DNA of 64,000 nt. It comes from Acinetobacter calcoaceticus (lineage in GTDB: Bacteria; Pseudomonadota; Gammaproteobacteria; Pseudomonadales; Moraxellaceae). The notes beneath the pieces were generated by a model. The model saw nothing but the letters and a program-made list of their open reading frames with translations, was not told the DNA's origin and made no database searches. The stretch spans positions 496,001 through 560,000 of the forward strand of contig NZ_JADVKT010000002.1 in assembly GCF_016508255.1 (NCBI RefSeq). The letters run 5' to 3'. This document shows positions 44,853 to 53,928 of this stretch, one piece after another. The number at the start of each line of letters is the position of its first letter. The stretch's first letter is position 1. A program made the position numbers and the translations under genes.

Positions 44853-46699
44853 TAATCTTGACCCTGTAAAACTTTTTGTTCAAACAGGAAGCCGCCTGTT
44901 TGGCGTTTCCATAATTGTGCATATATTCCATTTTGAGCAATTAATTCTTCATGTGTTCCTTGCTCAGCAATTTGACCTTCATCTAGAACAATTAAACGGT
45001 CCATCTGTGCAATAGTAGATAATCGGTGTGCAATTGCAATAACCGTTTTATCAACCATAAGGTCATTTAAACTTGATTGAATAGCTGCTTCAACTTCTGA
45101 ATCTAATGCACTGGTCGCTTCATCTAAAATGAGAATAGGCGCATCTTTTAAGAATACGCGTGCAATAGCAATACGTTGTCTTTGACCGCCAGAAAGTTTT
45201 ACACCACGTTCACCTACTTGGGCGTGATATCCATTACGACCTTTTAAATCAACCAGTTGAGGTATAAATTCGGCCGCTTTGGCTTTATTTACAGCGTTCT
45301 CCATTTCAGCATCAGATGCATCTGGGCGGCCATATTTAATATTTTCAGCCACTGAGCGATGTAATAAAGACGTATCTTGGGTTACTAAGGCAATATTCGC
45401 TCTTAGACTATCTTGAGTCACATTTTCAATATTTTGGCCATCAATTAAAATTTCACCGTCTTTAAGATGATAAAAATGTAAAAGTAACTGAATAAGCGTA
45501 GACTTTCCTGCTCCAGAGCGTCCGACAATTCCTATCTTTTCACCTGCTTTAATATGTAAGTTGAAGTGATCAATGACATTTTTATTATTATAAGCAAAGC
45601 TTACGTCTTTAAATACAATTTCGCCTTTGGTTACTTTAAGTGTTTTTGCATCTGCTTTGTCTTGAATATTGATTTTTTTACCTAATGTTTGCATACCATC
45701 TTGAATGGTTCCAACATTTTCAAATAACGCGGACATATGCCACATCATAAATTCAGCCATACTATTAAGCTTTAAAATCATGGCAGTAGTCGCTGCAATT
45801 ACCCCTAATGCTGCTAAACCTTGAGTCCATAGCCAAACTGAGGTACCAATAACGCCAATAAATAAAACGGCTGATAGCATGTTGATACTTATTTCAAAAA
45901 GAGTGCCTAAACGCATCTGAGCATAGACTGTCGTCATAAACTCTTTCATTGATGCTTTTGCATATTGGCTCTCACGTCCTGCATGAGCAAACAATTTAAC
46001 AGTTTGAATGTTGGTATAGGCATCAGTAATGCGGCCAGTCATAACCGCTCTGGCATCAGCTTGTTGTTGCGAAACTTTACTTAAACGGGGAATAAAGAAC
46101 CATGCACTTAATAGAAATAAAGCTAACCAAACTAAAAGTGGTATGAGCAAAATTGGTGAAATCGCCCCAAGAACAATGCTAACGGTAATAAAGTAAATAG
46201 CGACGTAAGCCAACATGTCGCCCAAAATAATCCAGAATTCACGGATTGCTAGAGCAGTTTGCATCACTTTTGCAGAAAGTCTGCCAGCAAAGTCATTGTG
46301 GAAAAAATCTAAGCTTTGTTTTAATAACAGATTATGAAAACGCCAACGCAAACGCATTGGAAAAGTACTATATAAAATCTGATGTTTAATAATAGATTGA
46401 AAGTTTACGAAAAAGATATTAGCAAATAAAACACCAATTAAAATCAGTAAATCAGTCGTGTGTTGACTTAAAAAACTTTCAGGGTGACTTTTACTTAACC
46501 AATCTACGAGTTGTCCAATCTTTGAAAAAAGTAAGGCTTCAAAGCTTGCAGCACCTGCTGTAAACAAAATAAGTAAGAATAAGTATGGGCGTAAGCCTTC
46601 CGTCGCTTGCCAGACAAATGGAAAAAAACGAGTTGGTAAAGGTTCATCCAGACCTTTTGTTGGGTAGGGATCTACAAGTTTTTCAAACCACTTCAGCAT
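44852..46699 (-). CDS. ABC exporter (fused permease and ATPase)
   Basis: 615 residues. Six membrane helices lie in about 35-330, then the nucleotide-binding domain: Walker A GIVGRSGAGKSTLIQ, signature LSGGQRQRIAIARVF, Walker B ILILDEATSALDSE and H-loop IAHRLST. It is a homodimeric half-transporter of the lipid/drug exporter type (MsbA-like plan). Substrate unknown. First gene of a two-gene unit with the MaoC protein. Confidence 0.92.
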   Translation of the reverse strand: MLKWFEKLVDPYPTKGLDEPLPTRFFPFVWQATEGLRPYLFLLILFTAGAASFEALLFSKIGQLVDWLSKSHPESFLSQHTTDLLILIGVLFANIFFVNFQSIIKHQILYSTFPMRLRWRFHNLLLKQSLDFFHNDFAGRLSAKVMQTALAIREFWIILGDMLAYVAIYFITVSIVLGAISPILLIPLLVWLALFLLSAWFFIPRLSKVSQQQADARAVMTGRITDAYTNIQTVKLFAHAGRESQYAKASMKEFMTTVYAQMRLGTLFEISINMLSAVLFIGVIGTSVWLWTQGLAALGVIAATTAMILKLNSMAEFMMWHMSALFENVGTIQDGMQTLGKKINIQDKADAKTLKVTKGEIVFKDVSFAYNNKNVIDHFNLHIKAGEKIGIVGRSGAGKSTLIQLLLHFYHLKDGEILIDGQNIENVTQDSLRANIALVTQDTSLLHRSVAENIKYGRPDASDAEMENAVNKAKAAEFIPQLVDLKGRNGYHAQVGERGVKLSGGQRQRIAIARVFLKDAPILILDEATSALDSEVEAAIQSSLNDLMVDKTVIAIAHRLSTIAQMDRLIVLDEGQIAEQGTHEELIAQNGIYAQLWKRQTGGFLFEQKVLQGQD

Positions 46700-47072
46700 G
46701 AATTACTACCTTTGAGACAAAAGCCACTTAATTAAGTCTTTGCAGTTAAATTTACAGAAAAGTCAGTTAGATCAATATTACTTAGGTTTTCGATCTTTTG
46801 AATATGTGCAAATACACATGAACTGATTACGTTGTACGTCATTCATTAGTAGATGACGTAAAATTTGGATGCCTGAAGAAATCTTCAAGACTGTCGCGAG
46901 GACTTAAAAAATTATGATTTATTATATCGGGATTAATAGATAAAGTGGTGAAGGAATTTATTCTTTAAGTATTTTTTCTTAATATTTTGAACATTTGTTG
47001 AATTAATACTTTTTAAACCAATTGGAAAAAGGCCTTTACTTTATATGTGCATCATAAAGGCCTTTGTATGTG
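46700..47072. other. Intergenic region with terminator
   Basis: 373 bases. The left part holds the ABC-gene promoter; the right part holds the terminator hairpin at 47026-47066 (stem aaaggccttta/taaaggccttt) for the DUF2058 gene. Nothing else seen. Confidence 0.5.
47026..47066 (-). terminator. Terminator after the sstT operon
   Basis: 11-bp perfect stem (aaaggccttta/taaaggccttt) just past the DUF2058 stop. Confidence 0.75.
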
Positions 47073-47609
47073 TTACCACATTAAATCATCAGGAATAACA
47101 TAGGCTGCATAAGGATCTTCTTCATTTGTGGTTTGTTCATTGGATTCAGCATTGTTCAATAAAATAAAACCTTTCATCTTCTGATCAATTTTTTCAGCTA
47201 ATGCTTTGGGTAAGTAAGCATATTGATTTTGATCTTTAGCAATCAGCAAACTGCCTGCAACAAGGGCATTATATATTTGCTGAGAAATATATACTTTTTT
47301 GATCTTACCCTCATCAATAAATTGATAAACACTATCACCATCAGTATTTGAAATCTTATGATGTTTAATCATTTGAATGATTGATGCTTTGAGGGCTTTC
47401 TCCTCAAGTTGTTGCTGTTTTTCTAAGTTTAAGGCCTGATCTTTAGCTAACTTTTCTTGTTGAGCTTTTTCAATATTTGCTTTGATTTCAGGCTCATCGC
47501 TTTGACCGATACGTTGTTCATGATGAGCTTGTTTTGTTAGTTTTTTTGCTTTTTTATTGTCTACTAACCCAGCTTTTAGTAACTGTGCTTGTAAGGCATT
47601 TTTAACCAT
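47073..47609 (-). CDS. DUF2058-family protein
   Basis: 178 residues. The N-terminus MVKNALQAQLLKAGLVDNKKAKKLTKQ and the charged helical middle (EKAQQEKLAKDQALNLEKQQQ) are typical of DUF2058/YaiL. The C-terminal half is folded (FIDEGKIKKVYISQQIYNAL). Thought to bind nucleic acid. It follows the DUF1275 gene by three bases, with its aaggat ribosome site inside that gene. Confidence 0.9.
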   Translation of the reverse strand: MVKNALQAQLLKAGLVDNKKAKKLTKQAHHEQRIGQSDEPEIKANIEKAQQEKLAKDQALNLEKQQQLEEKALKASIIQMIKHHKISNTDGDSVYQFIDEGKIKKVYISQQIYNALVAGSLLIAKDQNQYAYLPKALAEKIDQKMKGFILLNNAESNEQTTNEEDPYAAYVIPDDLMW

Positions 47610-47612
47610 GAC

Positions 47613-48293
47613 TTAATCCTTATGTGAAGTTGATGGGCTGTACAGGTAAACTACCCAGTAAGAAATACTTAAGACTAAGCTTAGAGTTGCCGGCAATAAA
47701 AATGCTTGTAACTTTAAATGCGGATGTACCAGCGCTGCGAGAATTCCACCAAGAAGAAAACCAGTAAAAATAAGTAAATGTAAAACAATACGTCGGTTTT
47801 CTACTGGTAAGCCTCGGGCTTTATATCCAAGTGCTAAACCAATATCTGTCAAAACGCCAGATAGATGGGTAGTTCGAATAATAGTTCCTTTATAATGGCT
47901 CACCATTGCATTTTGTAGTCCCATCGCTGTACAAGCCCATAATAATCCATAGCGTGGAAAATAAGGAAGTAATAACCAGCAAAGAAAAATGAATAAGGCA
48001 ACAAGACTCAAAGGTAAACCATAGCGACGACCTAGTCGAAAATGGCTACTGCCTAAAATAAAGCCACTATAAAATGAACCACAAACATAACAAATAATTA
48101 CCAGAAATAAAAAGATGATATGTTCTGGTTGCCACTCCACCAAACTCATAGCTAACATACTAACGTTGCCAGTCATATGTGAAATAGATTGATGCAAAAG
48201 GGTAATTAGCCCTAATACATTAATCATTCCGGCATTGAATGCCAGCAAAAAGGCTCCGAGTTGGAACCAGTTTGGTAGACGTTGAAATGGCAT
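47613..48293 (-). CDS. DUF1275 (YoaK-type) membrane protein
   Basis: 226 residues with about six membrane helices (FLLAFNAGMINVLGLI, then SHMTGNVSMLAMSLVE, the family hallmark, and THLSGVLTDIGLALG). Function unknown. Middle gene of a tightly spaced three-gene operon: five bases after sstT, three before the DUF2058 gene. Confidence 0.9.
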   Translation of the reverse strand: MPFQRLPNWFQLGAFLLAFNAGMINVLGLITLLHQSISHMTGNVSMLAMSLVEWQPEHIIFLFLVIICYVCGSFYSGFILGSSHFRLGRRYGLPLSLVALFIFLCWLLLPYFPRYGLLWACTAMGLQNAMVSHYKGTIIRTTHLSGVLTDIGLALGYKARGLPVENRRIVLHLLIFTGFLLGGILAALVHPHLKLQAFLLPATLSLVLSISYWVVYLYSPSTSHKD

Positions 48294-48298
48294 TTTGT

Positions 48299-49501
48299 TT
48301 AAGAAGCTTGTTTAGAACGAATATCTACAGCTGCGGTAAATAAAACATCCGTAGATGAGTTAAGCGCTGTTTCTGTAGAGTCTTGTAATACACTAATAAT
48401 CATACCAATAGCCACAACTTGCATAGCAATTTCAGTTGAAATACCAAATAAACTACAAGCTACTGGAATGAGAAGTAAAGAACCACCAGCGACACCAGAA
48501 GCACCGCATGCTGAAACTGTAGCAACAACTGACAAAATAAGCATTGTTGCGAAATCAACATGAATTCCAAGCGTATGCACAGTTGCTAGTGTGAGTACAG
48601 TAATTGTCACTGCTGCACCCGCCATATTTACTGTTGCACCCAAGGGAATAGAAACACTTGCCGTAGATGGATTAACACCTAAGCGCTCTGCCAAATCTAG
48701 GTTAACTGGAATATTGGCTGCTGAACTTCGTGTGAAGAAAGCAGTAATCCCACTTTCTTTAAGACACTTCAACACGAGAGGGTATGGATTTCCACGTATA
48801 GTAAGTGCAACAAGAATTGGATTGATGACTAAAGCAACAAAGAACATCGTACCTAATAGTACTATTAATAATTGCGCATAACTTTCAAGTGTTGCGAGGC
48901 CAGCGTCTGCAAAAGTTACTGCAACCAAACCGAAAATGCCGACAGGTGCAAAAGCAATTACTTTATGAATAATAGCACTGACAGCATGTGCAATATCCTG
49001 CATTACTTCTTTTGTGGTGTCTGAGCTATGGCGCATAGCTAAACCTAAGCCAATTGCCCAAGCTAGGATACCGATAAAGTTTGCTTCACTCATTGCCTGA
49101 ACAGGGTTGGCAATAAAGCTTAAAAGCAGATTTTTTAAAATATCAGCTAAACTGCCTGGTGCTTGCAAATCATTGTGTGAAACGGTGTTAAGGAACAAAT
49201 TACTAGGAAAAGAAAGACTAACAATCACAGCTGTGAAAGCAGCAAGCAACATGCCTACTATATATAAAATCATGATTGGACGTAGATTTGCACTATGACC
49301 CACTTGAAAGTTGGCGATAGATGAAAGCACCAATACAAAAACTAAAATAGGGGCAACAGATTTTAATGCTTTAATAAAAAGCTCACCAAACAAACTTAAA
49401 TATGGCGTAACGTCTGGGAATAATAATGCAACGCCAATACCTAAAATAATGGCGAAAATAATCTTGGCTACCAAGCTTAATCGAGAAAGAAATTCAAGCA
49501 T
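48299..49501 (-). CDS. sstT: Serine/threonine:Na+ symporter
   Basis: 400 residues of the dicarboxylate/amino-acid:cation symporter family. Conserved stretches are [22 protein letters not shown] (re-entrant serine-rich loop), [20 protein letters not shown] and the closing [22 protein letters not shown], all in SstT. It imports serine and threonine with Na+. First gene of its operon. Confidence 0.94.
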   Translation of the reverse strand: MLEFLSRLSLVAKIIFAIILGIGVALLFPDVTPYLSLFGELFIKALKSVAPILVFVLVLSSIANFQVGHSANLRPIMILYIVGMLLAAFTAVIVSLSFPSNLFLNTVSHNDLQAPGSLADILKNLLLSFIANPVQAMSEANFIGILAWAIGLGLAMRHSSDTTKEVMQDIAHAVSAIIHKVIAFAPVGIFGLVAVTFADAGLATLESYAQLLIVLLGTMFFVALVINPILVALTIRGNPYPLVLKCLKESGITAFFTRSSAANIPVNLDLAERLGVNPSTASVSIPLGATVNMAGAAVTITVLTLATVHTLGIHVDFATMLILSVVATVSACGASGVAGGSLLLIPVACSLFGISTEIAMQVVAIGMIISVLQDSTETALNSSTDVLFTAAVDIRSKQAS

Positions 49502-49912
49502 ATAAAGACCTTATTAACCTATTCATGGCTAAAGGTTGAACAAGCGGAGTATTTTATACTTAAGTTATGTGAATCTTAAGCTTTTTTATGCCAACTAGAG
49601 TTTTTTATAATGATTGGTAATATTAAAATATTGTTTTAATTGTATTTATTGTTTAAATTTAACTTTTTCTATTGGTGGATTTGCTTGTTAAATGTTCGTT
49701 AATAAAACGGATTATTTCAAAAAGCTGTGAAAGTACCGTATGAGTTAAAGAGAAATGAATTGTTGCAACAGTAAAGGGGATAAATGAGACTTTGGAAAAG
49801 CTACGCGAATTTTCAAAACTTTGTGCTTGGATTAGACTCTAAGCTTTCAAGCTGAAAAATCGCATATTTCAGGAAACTACGAATATTATTATAAATTTAT
49901 AATTTAAAGATA
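49502..49912. other. Intergenic region upstream of sstT
   Basis: 411 bases between the sstT start and the ArsR gene stop. It must hold the sstT promoter. No repeat or gene noticed. Confidence 0.4.
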
Positions 49913-50224
49913 TTATTTATTTACACAGTACAGTTGGTGAAGTGTATTTAAAATTGAATGCATATTGTCATCCTTAATAGAATAGAAAATTTGCTTACCA
50001 TCGCGACGAGTTGATACAACATCACTTTTACGTAACATCATAAGCTGTTGAGAAAGAGTGGGCTGTGTAATTTGAGTCTTCTCTTCAATTTGTGAGACAT
50101 TTAGCTCCTCATAAGCTAAGTGACATAAAATTAATAAACGATCTGTATTAGCCAAAGATTTGAGAATTCCAACGACTGAATCAGCCGCATTTTTCATTTC
50201 TTCAATTTGGAGTCCATCTTTCAT
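49913..50224 (-). CDS. ArsR-family regulator, BigR/SqrR-like
   Basis: 103 residues. The winged helix is VSQIEEKTQITQPTLSQQLMMLRKSDVVSTRRDGKQIFYSI. Cys34 (LILCHL) and Cys100 (HQLYCVNK) occupy the places of the two cysteines that sense persulfides in BigR and SqrR. The arsenic motif CVCDL is absent. No sulfur-dioxygenase or quinone reductase gene is adjacent, so its target is elsewhere or is itself. Sensing role inferred. Confidence 0.88.
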   Translation of the reverse strand: MKDGLQIEEMKNAADSVVGILKSLANTDRLLILCHLAYEELNVSQIEEKTQITQPTLSQQLMMLRKSDVVSTRRDGKQIFYSIKDDNMHSILNTLHQLYCVNK

Positions 50225-50521
50225 ACTTTATACCTATATCAATATAGCGGGCATAGTATAGATTGATCTTGCGGAAATGAATGTAGCAAAACTAATCAAT
50301 CCAATTGTTTTTGTTGAAAAGCAATATAAGGGGAACTGATAAATAAGTAGTATTTTTAATTAAAAACAGTTGTTTGTATCTCTTTTGTGTTTAAAGTGTT
50401 GCATTGTGTTATAAGTTTAATTGTTAAGTATAAGTGAATGGATGCCAACATGAAATAACCGCTATTTCACTCCGATAAATAGTTAAATCTAATTTATCTT
50501 TGAATGAAACATAAAAAATGA

Positions 50522-50573
50522 TTGAGTTTTTATTTTTTAAATATATAATCTGTTTTGTACAGACAGGTCTGTA
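50522..50573 (+). promoter_or_regulatory. Promoter with TetR-type palindrome, no gene downstream
   Basis: TTGAGT (50522-50527), 16 bases, then a perfect TATAAT (50544-50549). The perfect palindrome tacagac-ag-gtctgta (50558-50573) covers the expected start of transcription. This looks like a repressor-controlled promoter, but it points into the 3' end of the convergent TetR gene. Confidence 0.5.
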
Positions 50574-50635
50574 TATTTTGGTTTAGTGAAGTCGAAAAAA
50601 ACGTCTAATTTTGAACCAAAATGACTTTCAGACGC

Positions 50636-50684
50636 AGCGTGATAGAGAAGAAGAATATTAATATAAGAAGAAGAATATCACGCT
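50636..50684. repeat. Inverted repeat containing a 13-base direct repeat
   Basis: Arms agcgtgata (50636-50644) and tatcacgct (50676-50684), followed by a T-rich stretch on the plus strand. Inside, agaagaagaatat occurs twice (50646-50658 and 50666-50678). It could end the short plus-strand transcript from 50550. Confidence 0.45.
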
Positions 50685-50690
50685 TTATTT

Positions 50691-51254
50691 TTAAGCAGCT
50701 CTTTCAAAGTCGATTAATTTTTCAACTCGACTCCAATAATCATAAATTTTTATTGAACCATGTTCGACCTGAGCTTGAATAGTCATACCTTCTAATATAT
50801 TAACCAGTAACAAAGATAAAGGACCAGGTTCTTTTACATCATATTGGTTAAGAAGATTTTGCATGAGTTGAGTCAACCAAGCTTTATACAAAGTCGCAGG
50901 TTGATGAGTTGATGGGTACTGTTTTAAAACTTCTTCCAAAGCTTTCTGAAACATACAGCCATTAAAGTCTTCACTATTAAACCAGTCGGAATACCATAAA
51001 AATACAGCTTTAATTCTCGCAAGAGGGTCTAACTCATCATGTTTTGATAAGGCAGAGGTAAGAGAGTTTTGTAAAAGCGTATTCCGTAGAAGTAGGCATT
51101 CTTCAATTAATTTTTCTTTTGATGGAAAATGCTTATAAAAAGTCATTTTTGCAACGCCAGATTCATTAATGATGCGATCTACACCTATAGAATTATAGCT
51201 ATACGAGTTAAAAAGTCTTAATGCGGTGTTAATAATGTCATCTTTCTTTGACAT
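50691..51254 (-). CDS. TetR-family regulator (paralogue of the one at 2811-3383)
   Basis: 187 residues. Helix-turn-helix in residues 1-60 (IINTALRLFNSYSYNSIGVDRI... MTFYKHFPSKEKLI). The C-terminal domain has FNGCMFQKALEEV as in the first TetR. The palindrome tacagac-ag-gtctgta 120 bases past its stop is of the type bound by this family, but whether it is this protein's site is unknown. Single gene. Confidence 0.9.
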   Translation of the reverse strand: MSKKDDIINTALRLFNSYSYNSIGVDRIINESGVAKMTFYKHFPSKEKLIEECLLLRNTLLQNSLTSALSKHDELDPLARIKAVFLWYSDWFNSEDFNGCMFQKALEEVLKQYPSTHQPATLYKAWLTQLMQNLLNQYDVKEPGPLSLLLVNILEGMTIQAQVEHGSIKIYDYWSRVEKLIDFERAA

Positions 51255-51619
51255 GTTTGTAGCCTCTCACAAATGAATTGCTATTCGCTTGAAATGTGAT
51301 CTGTATTAATGAGAATCTGGACCTTTAATTTTACAAGGTATTGTTTGTTATTGATAGAAAAAAGATATTATTTTTTTAAACGATATCGTTTAAATTTTAA
51401 GGAAAAAGTAAGTAAGAGGTATCTCATTTTTTATAAGTAGGCTGTTTTATTTTTAATTCTCATTTCAAGATTTCTTTAGGTTTAATAATCTTAGTCACTC
51501 ATTATTTAAGATCTTGTAGATAAATCTAATGAATAATAATCGAACGTATTTTGAGTTCAGTTACTAATCTAAAAGTAGACTTTTTCACTTTCATAAAAAG
51601 TCTACTTTTATTAAAACGG
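51255..51619. other. Intergenic region
   Basis: 365 bases with the TetR promoter on the left and the roxA terminator (51571-51612) on the right. Nothing else recognised. Confidence 0.45.
51571..51612 (-). terminator. Terminator after roxA
   Basis: 15-bp perfect stem (aaaagtagacttttt and complement), 9-base loop. Confidence 0.88.
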
Positions 51620-52783
51620 TTACTCTGCAGGAGGTAAAAGCATCAGAATAGATTCATTTAACAAGTGAGCAACGTTTTCTAGTATTTCATCATCATTAAA
51701 TTGGTTATCGAATGGGAGGCTATCTCCATTTGCAATCGCTTTTAATTTTTGCTCAAAGGACTCAGCTATAAATAAGGCTTCACCATTTCCCCAAAAGTTT
51801 AGGGCTCCGTTTTGTTCTGTATAAAGTAGGCGAGAGGCTGGTTCCAAAAGAACTTCATATCCTTCGTGTAAAATTTCTTTCAAGTCATCAGCTTCGATTT
51901 CATCAGCTTCTGGAATATTATCTGGATATTTAGCTTCACTCATATACGACATGATAGCGGCATCAAGTGCCGATGAATCTTGTAATTGAGCTAAAACTAA
52001 GCCTTTTAAGTGGTTCAGTTCAGTTACGTTAATTTCACCAATTTGACTCATCTGTTTGCGTGCGATGTCTGTAACAGGATTTTGCAATATAGTATTAGCT
52101 GAAAATTGATCACTAATACGTTCCATCATCCCAGCAACGTTTGGCATGCGAAAGCCAAATGAGAATGTTAGGCAATCATCTTCGGCAACACCATAATGCG
52201 CCATTCCGGGTGGGACATAGAGCAAATCGCCAGGCGCTAAGACTTCATCAAATTGCACATCTATTTCTGGTAAAAGTTTTAATGGTTGATTAGGTACAAA
52301 TGCAGTGTTTACATCACACATTTGTCCTAATTGCCAGCGACGATGTCCGTGCCCCTGAACTAAAAACACATCATAAAAATCAAAATGTTTTCCTACTGAG
52401 CCGCCTTTAGGGGCGTAGGAGACCATAATGTCGTCACGACGCCATTGAGGAATAAAAGGAAATTTTTTCCAAAGTTCAGAAAGATCAAAAGAGTAGTGAT
52501 CTACAGCTTGTACTAAAAGCGTCCATAGTTTTGGTAGCTTTTGAAAGTCACCTTTGGTTAGAGGGGAGGATTTAACGTGCCACTCATTTGGATTTCTATC
52601 TTTTTGGCGAATGAGTCGGGCGCTCGCATGTTCTTCTAAAGCAAGTTCTTGCACATCTTGGGGTTCTAAAAGACCTACAATCTCGGGAAGTCCATTGCGC
52701 ACAAGTAAAGGTTTTTTCTGCCAATATTCTGCTAAAAATTGTTCGGCAGTAATACCGCCTAATACTGCTAAAGGTTCTGTCAT
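51620..52783 (-). CDS. roxA: Ribosomal oxygenase RoxA-like (JmjC/cupin)
   Basis: 387 residues. The Fe(II) ligands are the HFD of GGSVGKHFDFYDVF (near residue 136) and a His in VPPGMAHYGVAED. The N-terminal FLAEYWQKKPLLVRN is characteristic of the YcfD/ROX group. The E. coli enzyme hydroxylates an Arg of ribosomal protein L16 with 2-oxoglutarate. It follows maf by 30 bases on the same strand. Confidence 0.92.
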   Translation of the reverse strand: MTEPLAVLGGITAEQFLAEYWQKKPLLVRNGLPEIVGLLEPQDVQELALEEHASARLIRQKDRNPNEWHVKSSPLTKGDFQKLPKLWTLLVQAVDHYSFDLSELWKKFPFIPQWRRDDIMVSYAPKGGSVGKHFDFYDVFLVQGHGHRRWQLGQMCDVNTAFVPNQPLKLLPEIDVQFDEVLAPGDLLYVPPGMAHYGVAEDDCLTFSFGFRMPNVAGMMERISDQFSANTILQNPVTDIARKQMSQIGEINVTELNHLKGLVLAQLQDSSALDAAIMSYMSEAKYPDNIPEADEIEADDLKEILHEGYEVLLEPASRLLYTEQNGALNFWGNGEALFIAESFEQKLKAIANGDSLPFDNQFNDDEILENVAHLLNESILMLLPPAE

Positions 52784-52813
52784 GAAAATAACCTGTTTAT
52801 AAAATATCTAAAA

Positions 52814-53407
52814 TTAAGGAATTTGGAGATCTAGCTGCCTTAATATCTGGCAAAGTTGAATCATCGGTAGGCCCATAAGAGTCGTTTGATCTTGGCCTAT
52901 CATTTTTTCGAACAAACTAATTCCTAAACTTTCACACTTAAAGCTACCAGCACAATGGAGTGGTTGGTCTAATGCAATATATCTTTCAATTTCGGCTTGA
53001 TTCAAGGTTCGGAATTTAACTTGATAATGTTCAACAAGCGTTTGCTCAAAATTTTTCTCAAGCCATTGCACACTAAGTGCAGTACTAAAAAAGACAGTTC
53101 GACCTGAATTTGCTGCTAATTGTGCTTTGGCATTTTCAATGGTCATGGGTTTGCCAATGAAGTCGTCAGGGGCATGTTCTCGCCACGCAACTTGATCTGA
53201 ACCAATAACAATTGCAGTTGGGTTCTGTGTAGCAATCACTTGGGCTTTTGTAAAAGCCAGCCTTTTCGCAAGTTCGTCAGCATGGAGCTCATCGCGAGGA
53301 CTCTCGTCAATATCTGGACTAACACAGATATAGTTAATCGCTAAGCGATCCATTAAGGCTTTACGCGTTTGACTGCTTGATGCCAAAATAATTTGTGGCT
53401 GCACCAT
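52814..53407 (-). CDS. Maf-family nucleotide pyrophosphatase, YceF type
   Basis: 197 residues from the ATG at 53407; the longer open frame to 53536 overlaps the DUF2237 gene and has no family similarity. Start VQPQIILASSSQTRKALMDRL is the Maf signature, with IGSDQVAW and PLHCAGSFKCESLGISLF of the YceF branch, which hydrolyses 7-methyl-GTP. The ATG overlaps the previous stop by one base (TAATG). Confidence 0.93.
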   Translation of the reverse strand: MVQPQIILASSSQTRKALMDRLAINYICVSPDIDESPRDELHADELAKRLAFTKAQVIATQNPTAIVIGSDQVAWREHAPDDFIGKPMTIENAKAQLAANSGRTVFFSTALSVQWLEKNFEQTLVEHYQVKFRTLNQAEIERYIALDQPLHCAGSFKCESLGISLFEKMIGQDQTTLMGLPMIQLCQILRQLDLQIP

Positions 53408-53790
53408 TACACTGCAAATTCCATTAAAACATCTAAAGGTACATAGCTTAATACAGCTTGATGACATGCATGTATTTTGATGGGAGGGGCTTGACCCGCT
53501 TGATAAGCTTCTACCCAACGAGTAACACAGATACACCAGAAATCACCGGGTTTTAGGCCAGGGAAATCTACTTCTGGTAAAGGGGTAATAAGATCATTAC
53601 CAATTTTTTGTGAAAAATTTAAGAAATCAGAGGTCATTTGCGCACATACGGTATGTTGACCAAGGTCTGTTACTGCTGTGTGGCAGAAGCCATTTCTAAA
53701 ATAGCCGGTAATAGGGTCAAAACAGCAACTTGCTAAAGGTTCCCCTAAAACATTTAAACGATTGATTTGTGGATCTGGATGAATAGACAT
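53407..53790 (-). CDS. DUF2237-family protein
   Basis: 127 residues. The family core is seen: NVLGEPLASCCFDPITGYFRNGFC, HTVCAQMTSDFLNFS and GDFWCICVTRWVEAYQAG. Function unknown. First of a three-gene unit with the Maf and RoxA genes. Confidence 0.9.
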   Translation of the reverse strand: MSIHPDPQINRLNVLGEPLASCCFDPITGYFRNGFCHTAVTDLGQHTVCAQMTSDFLNFSQKIGNDLITPLPEVDFPGLKPGDFWCICVTRWVEAYQAGQAPPIKIHACHQAVLSYVPLDVLMEFAV

Positions 53791-53928
53791 AATGGATGAA
53801 ATATCAAATGACTATCTCTATCATAATCAAAACTGGGGCTTTCTACAGCTTTTATGCAAAAAAACTAACCTTTTTTGATGTAATCATTTAAAATTAGCGC
53901 GTTTTTAAAATCATAAAGAGAGCTTTAC

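Larger units (their letters stand above)
50225..50690. promoter_or_regulatory. Region with a promoter, palindromic operator and orphan hairpin
   Basis: 466 bases. Besides the ArsR promoter on the left, there is a perfect hairpin tgaaata-accgc-tatttca near 50451-50469, the promoter and operator at 50522-50573, and an inverted repeat with an internal 13-base direct repeat at 50636-50684. Confidence 0.5.

Noticed and set aside
53408..53536. Upstream extension of the Maf gene
   Set aside because: It lies inside the DUF2237 gene and lacks similarity; the TAATG start gives the canonical N-terminus.
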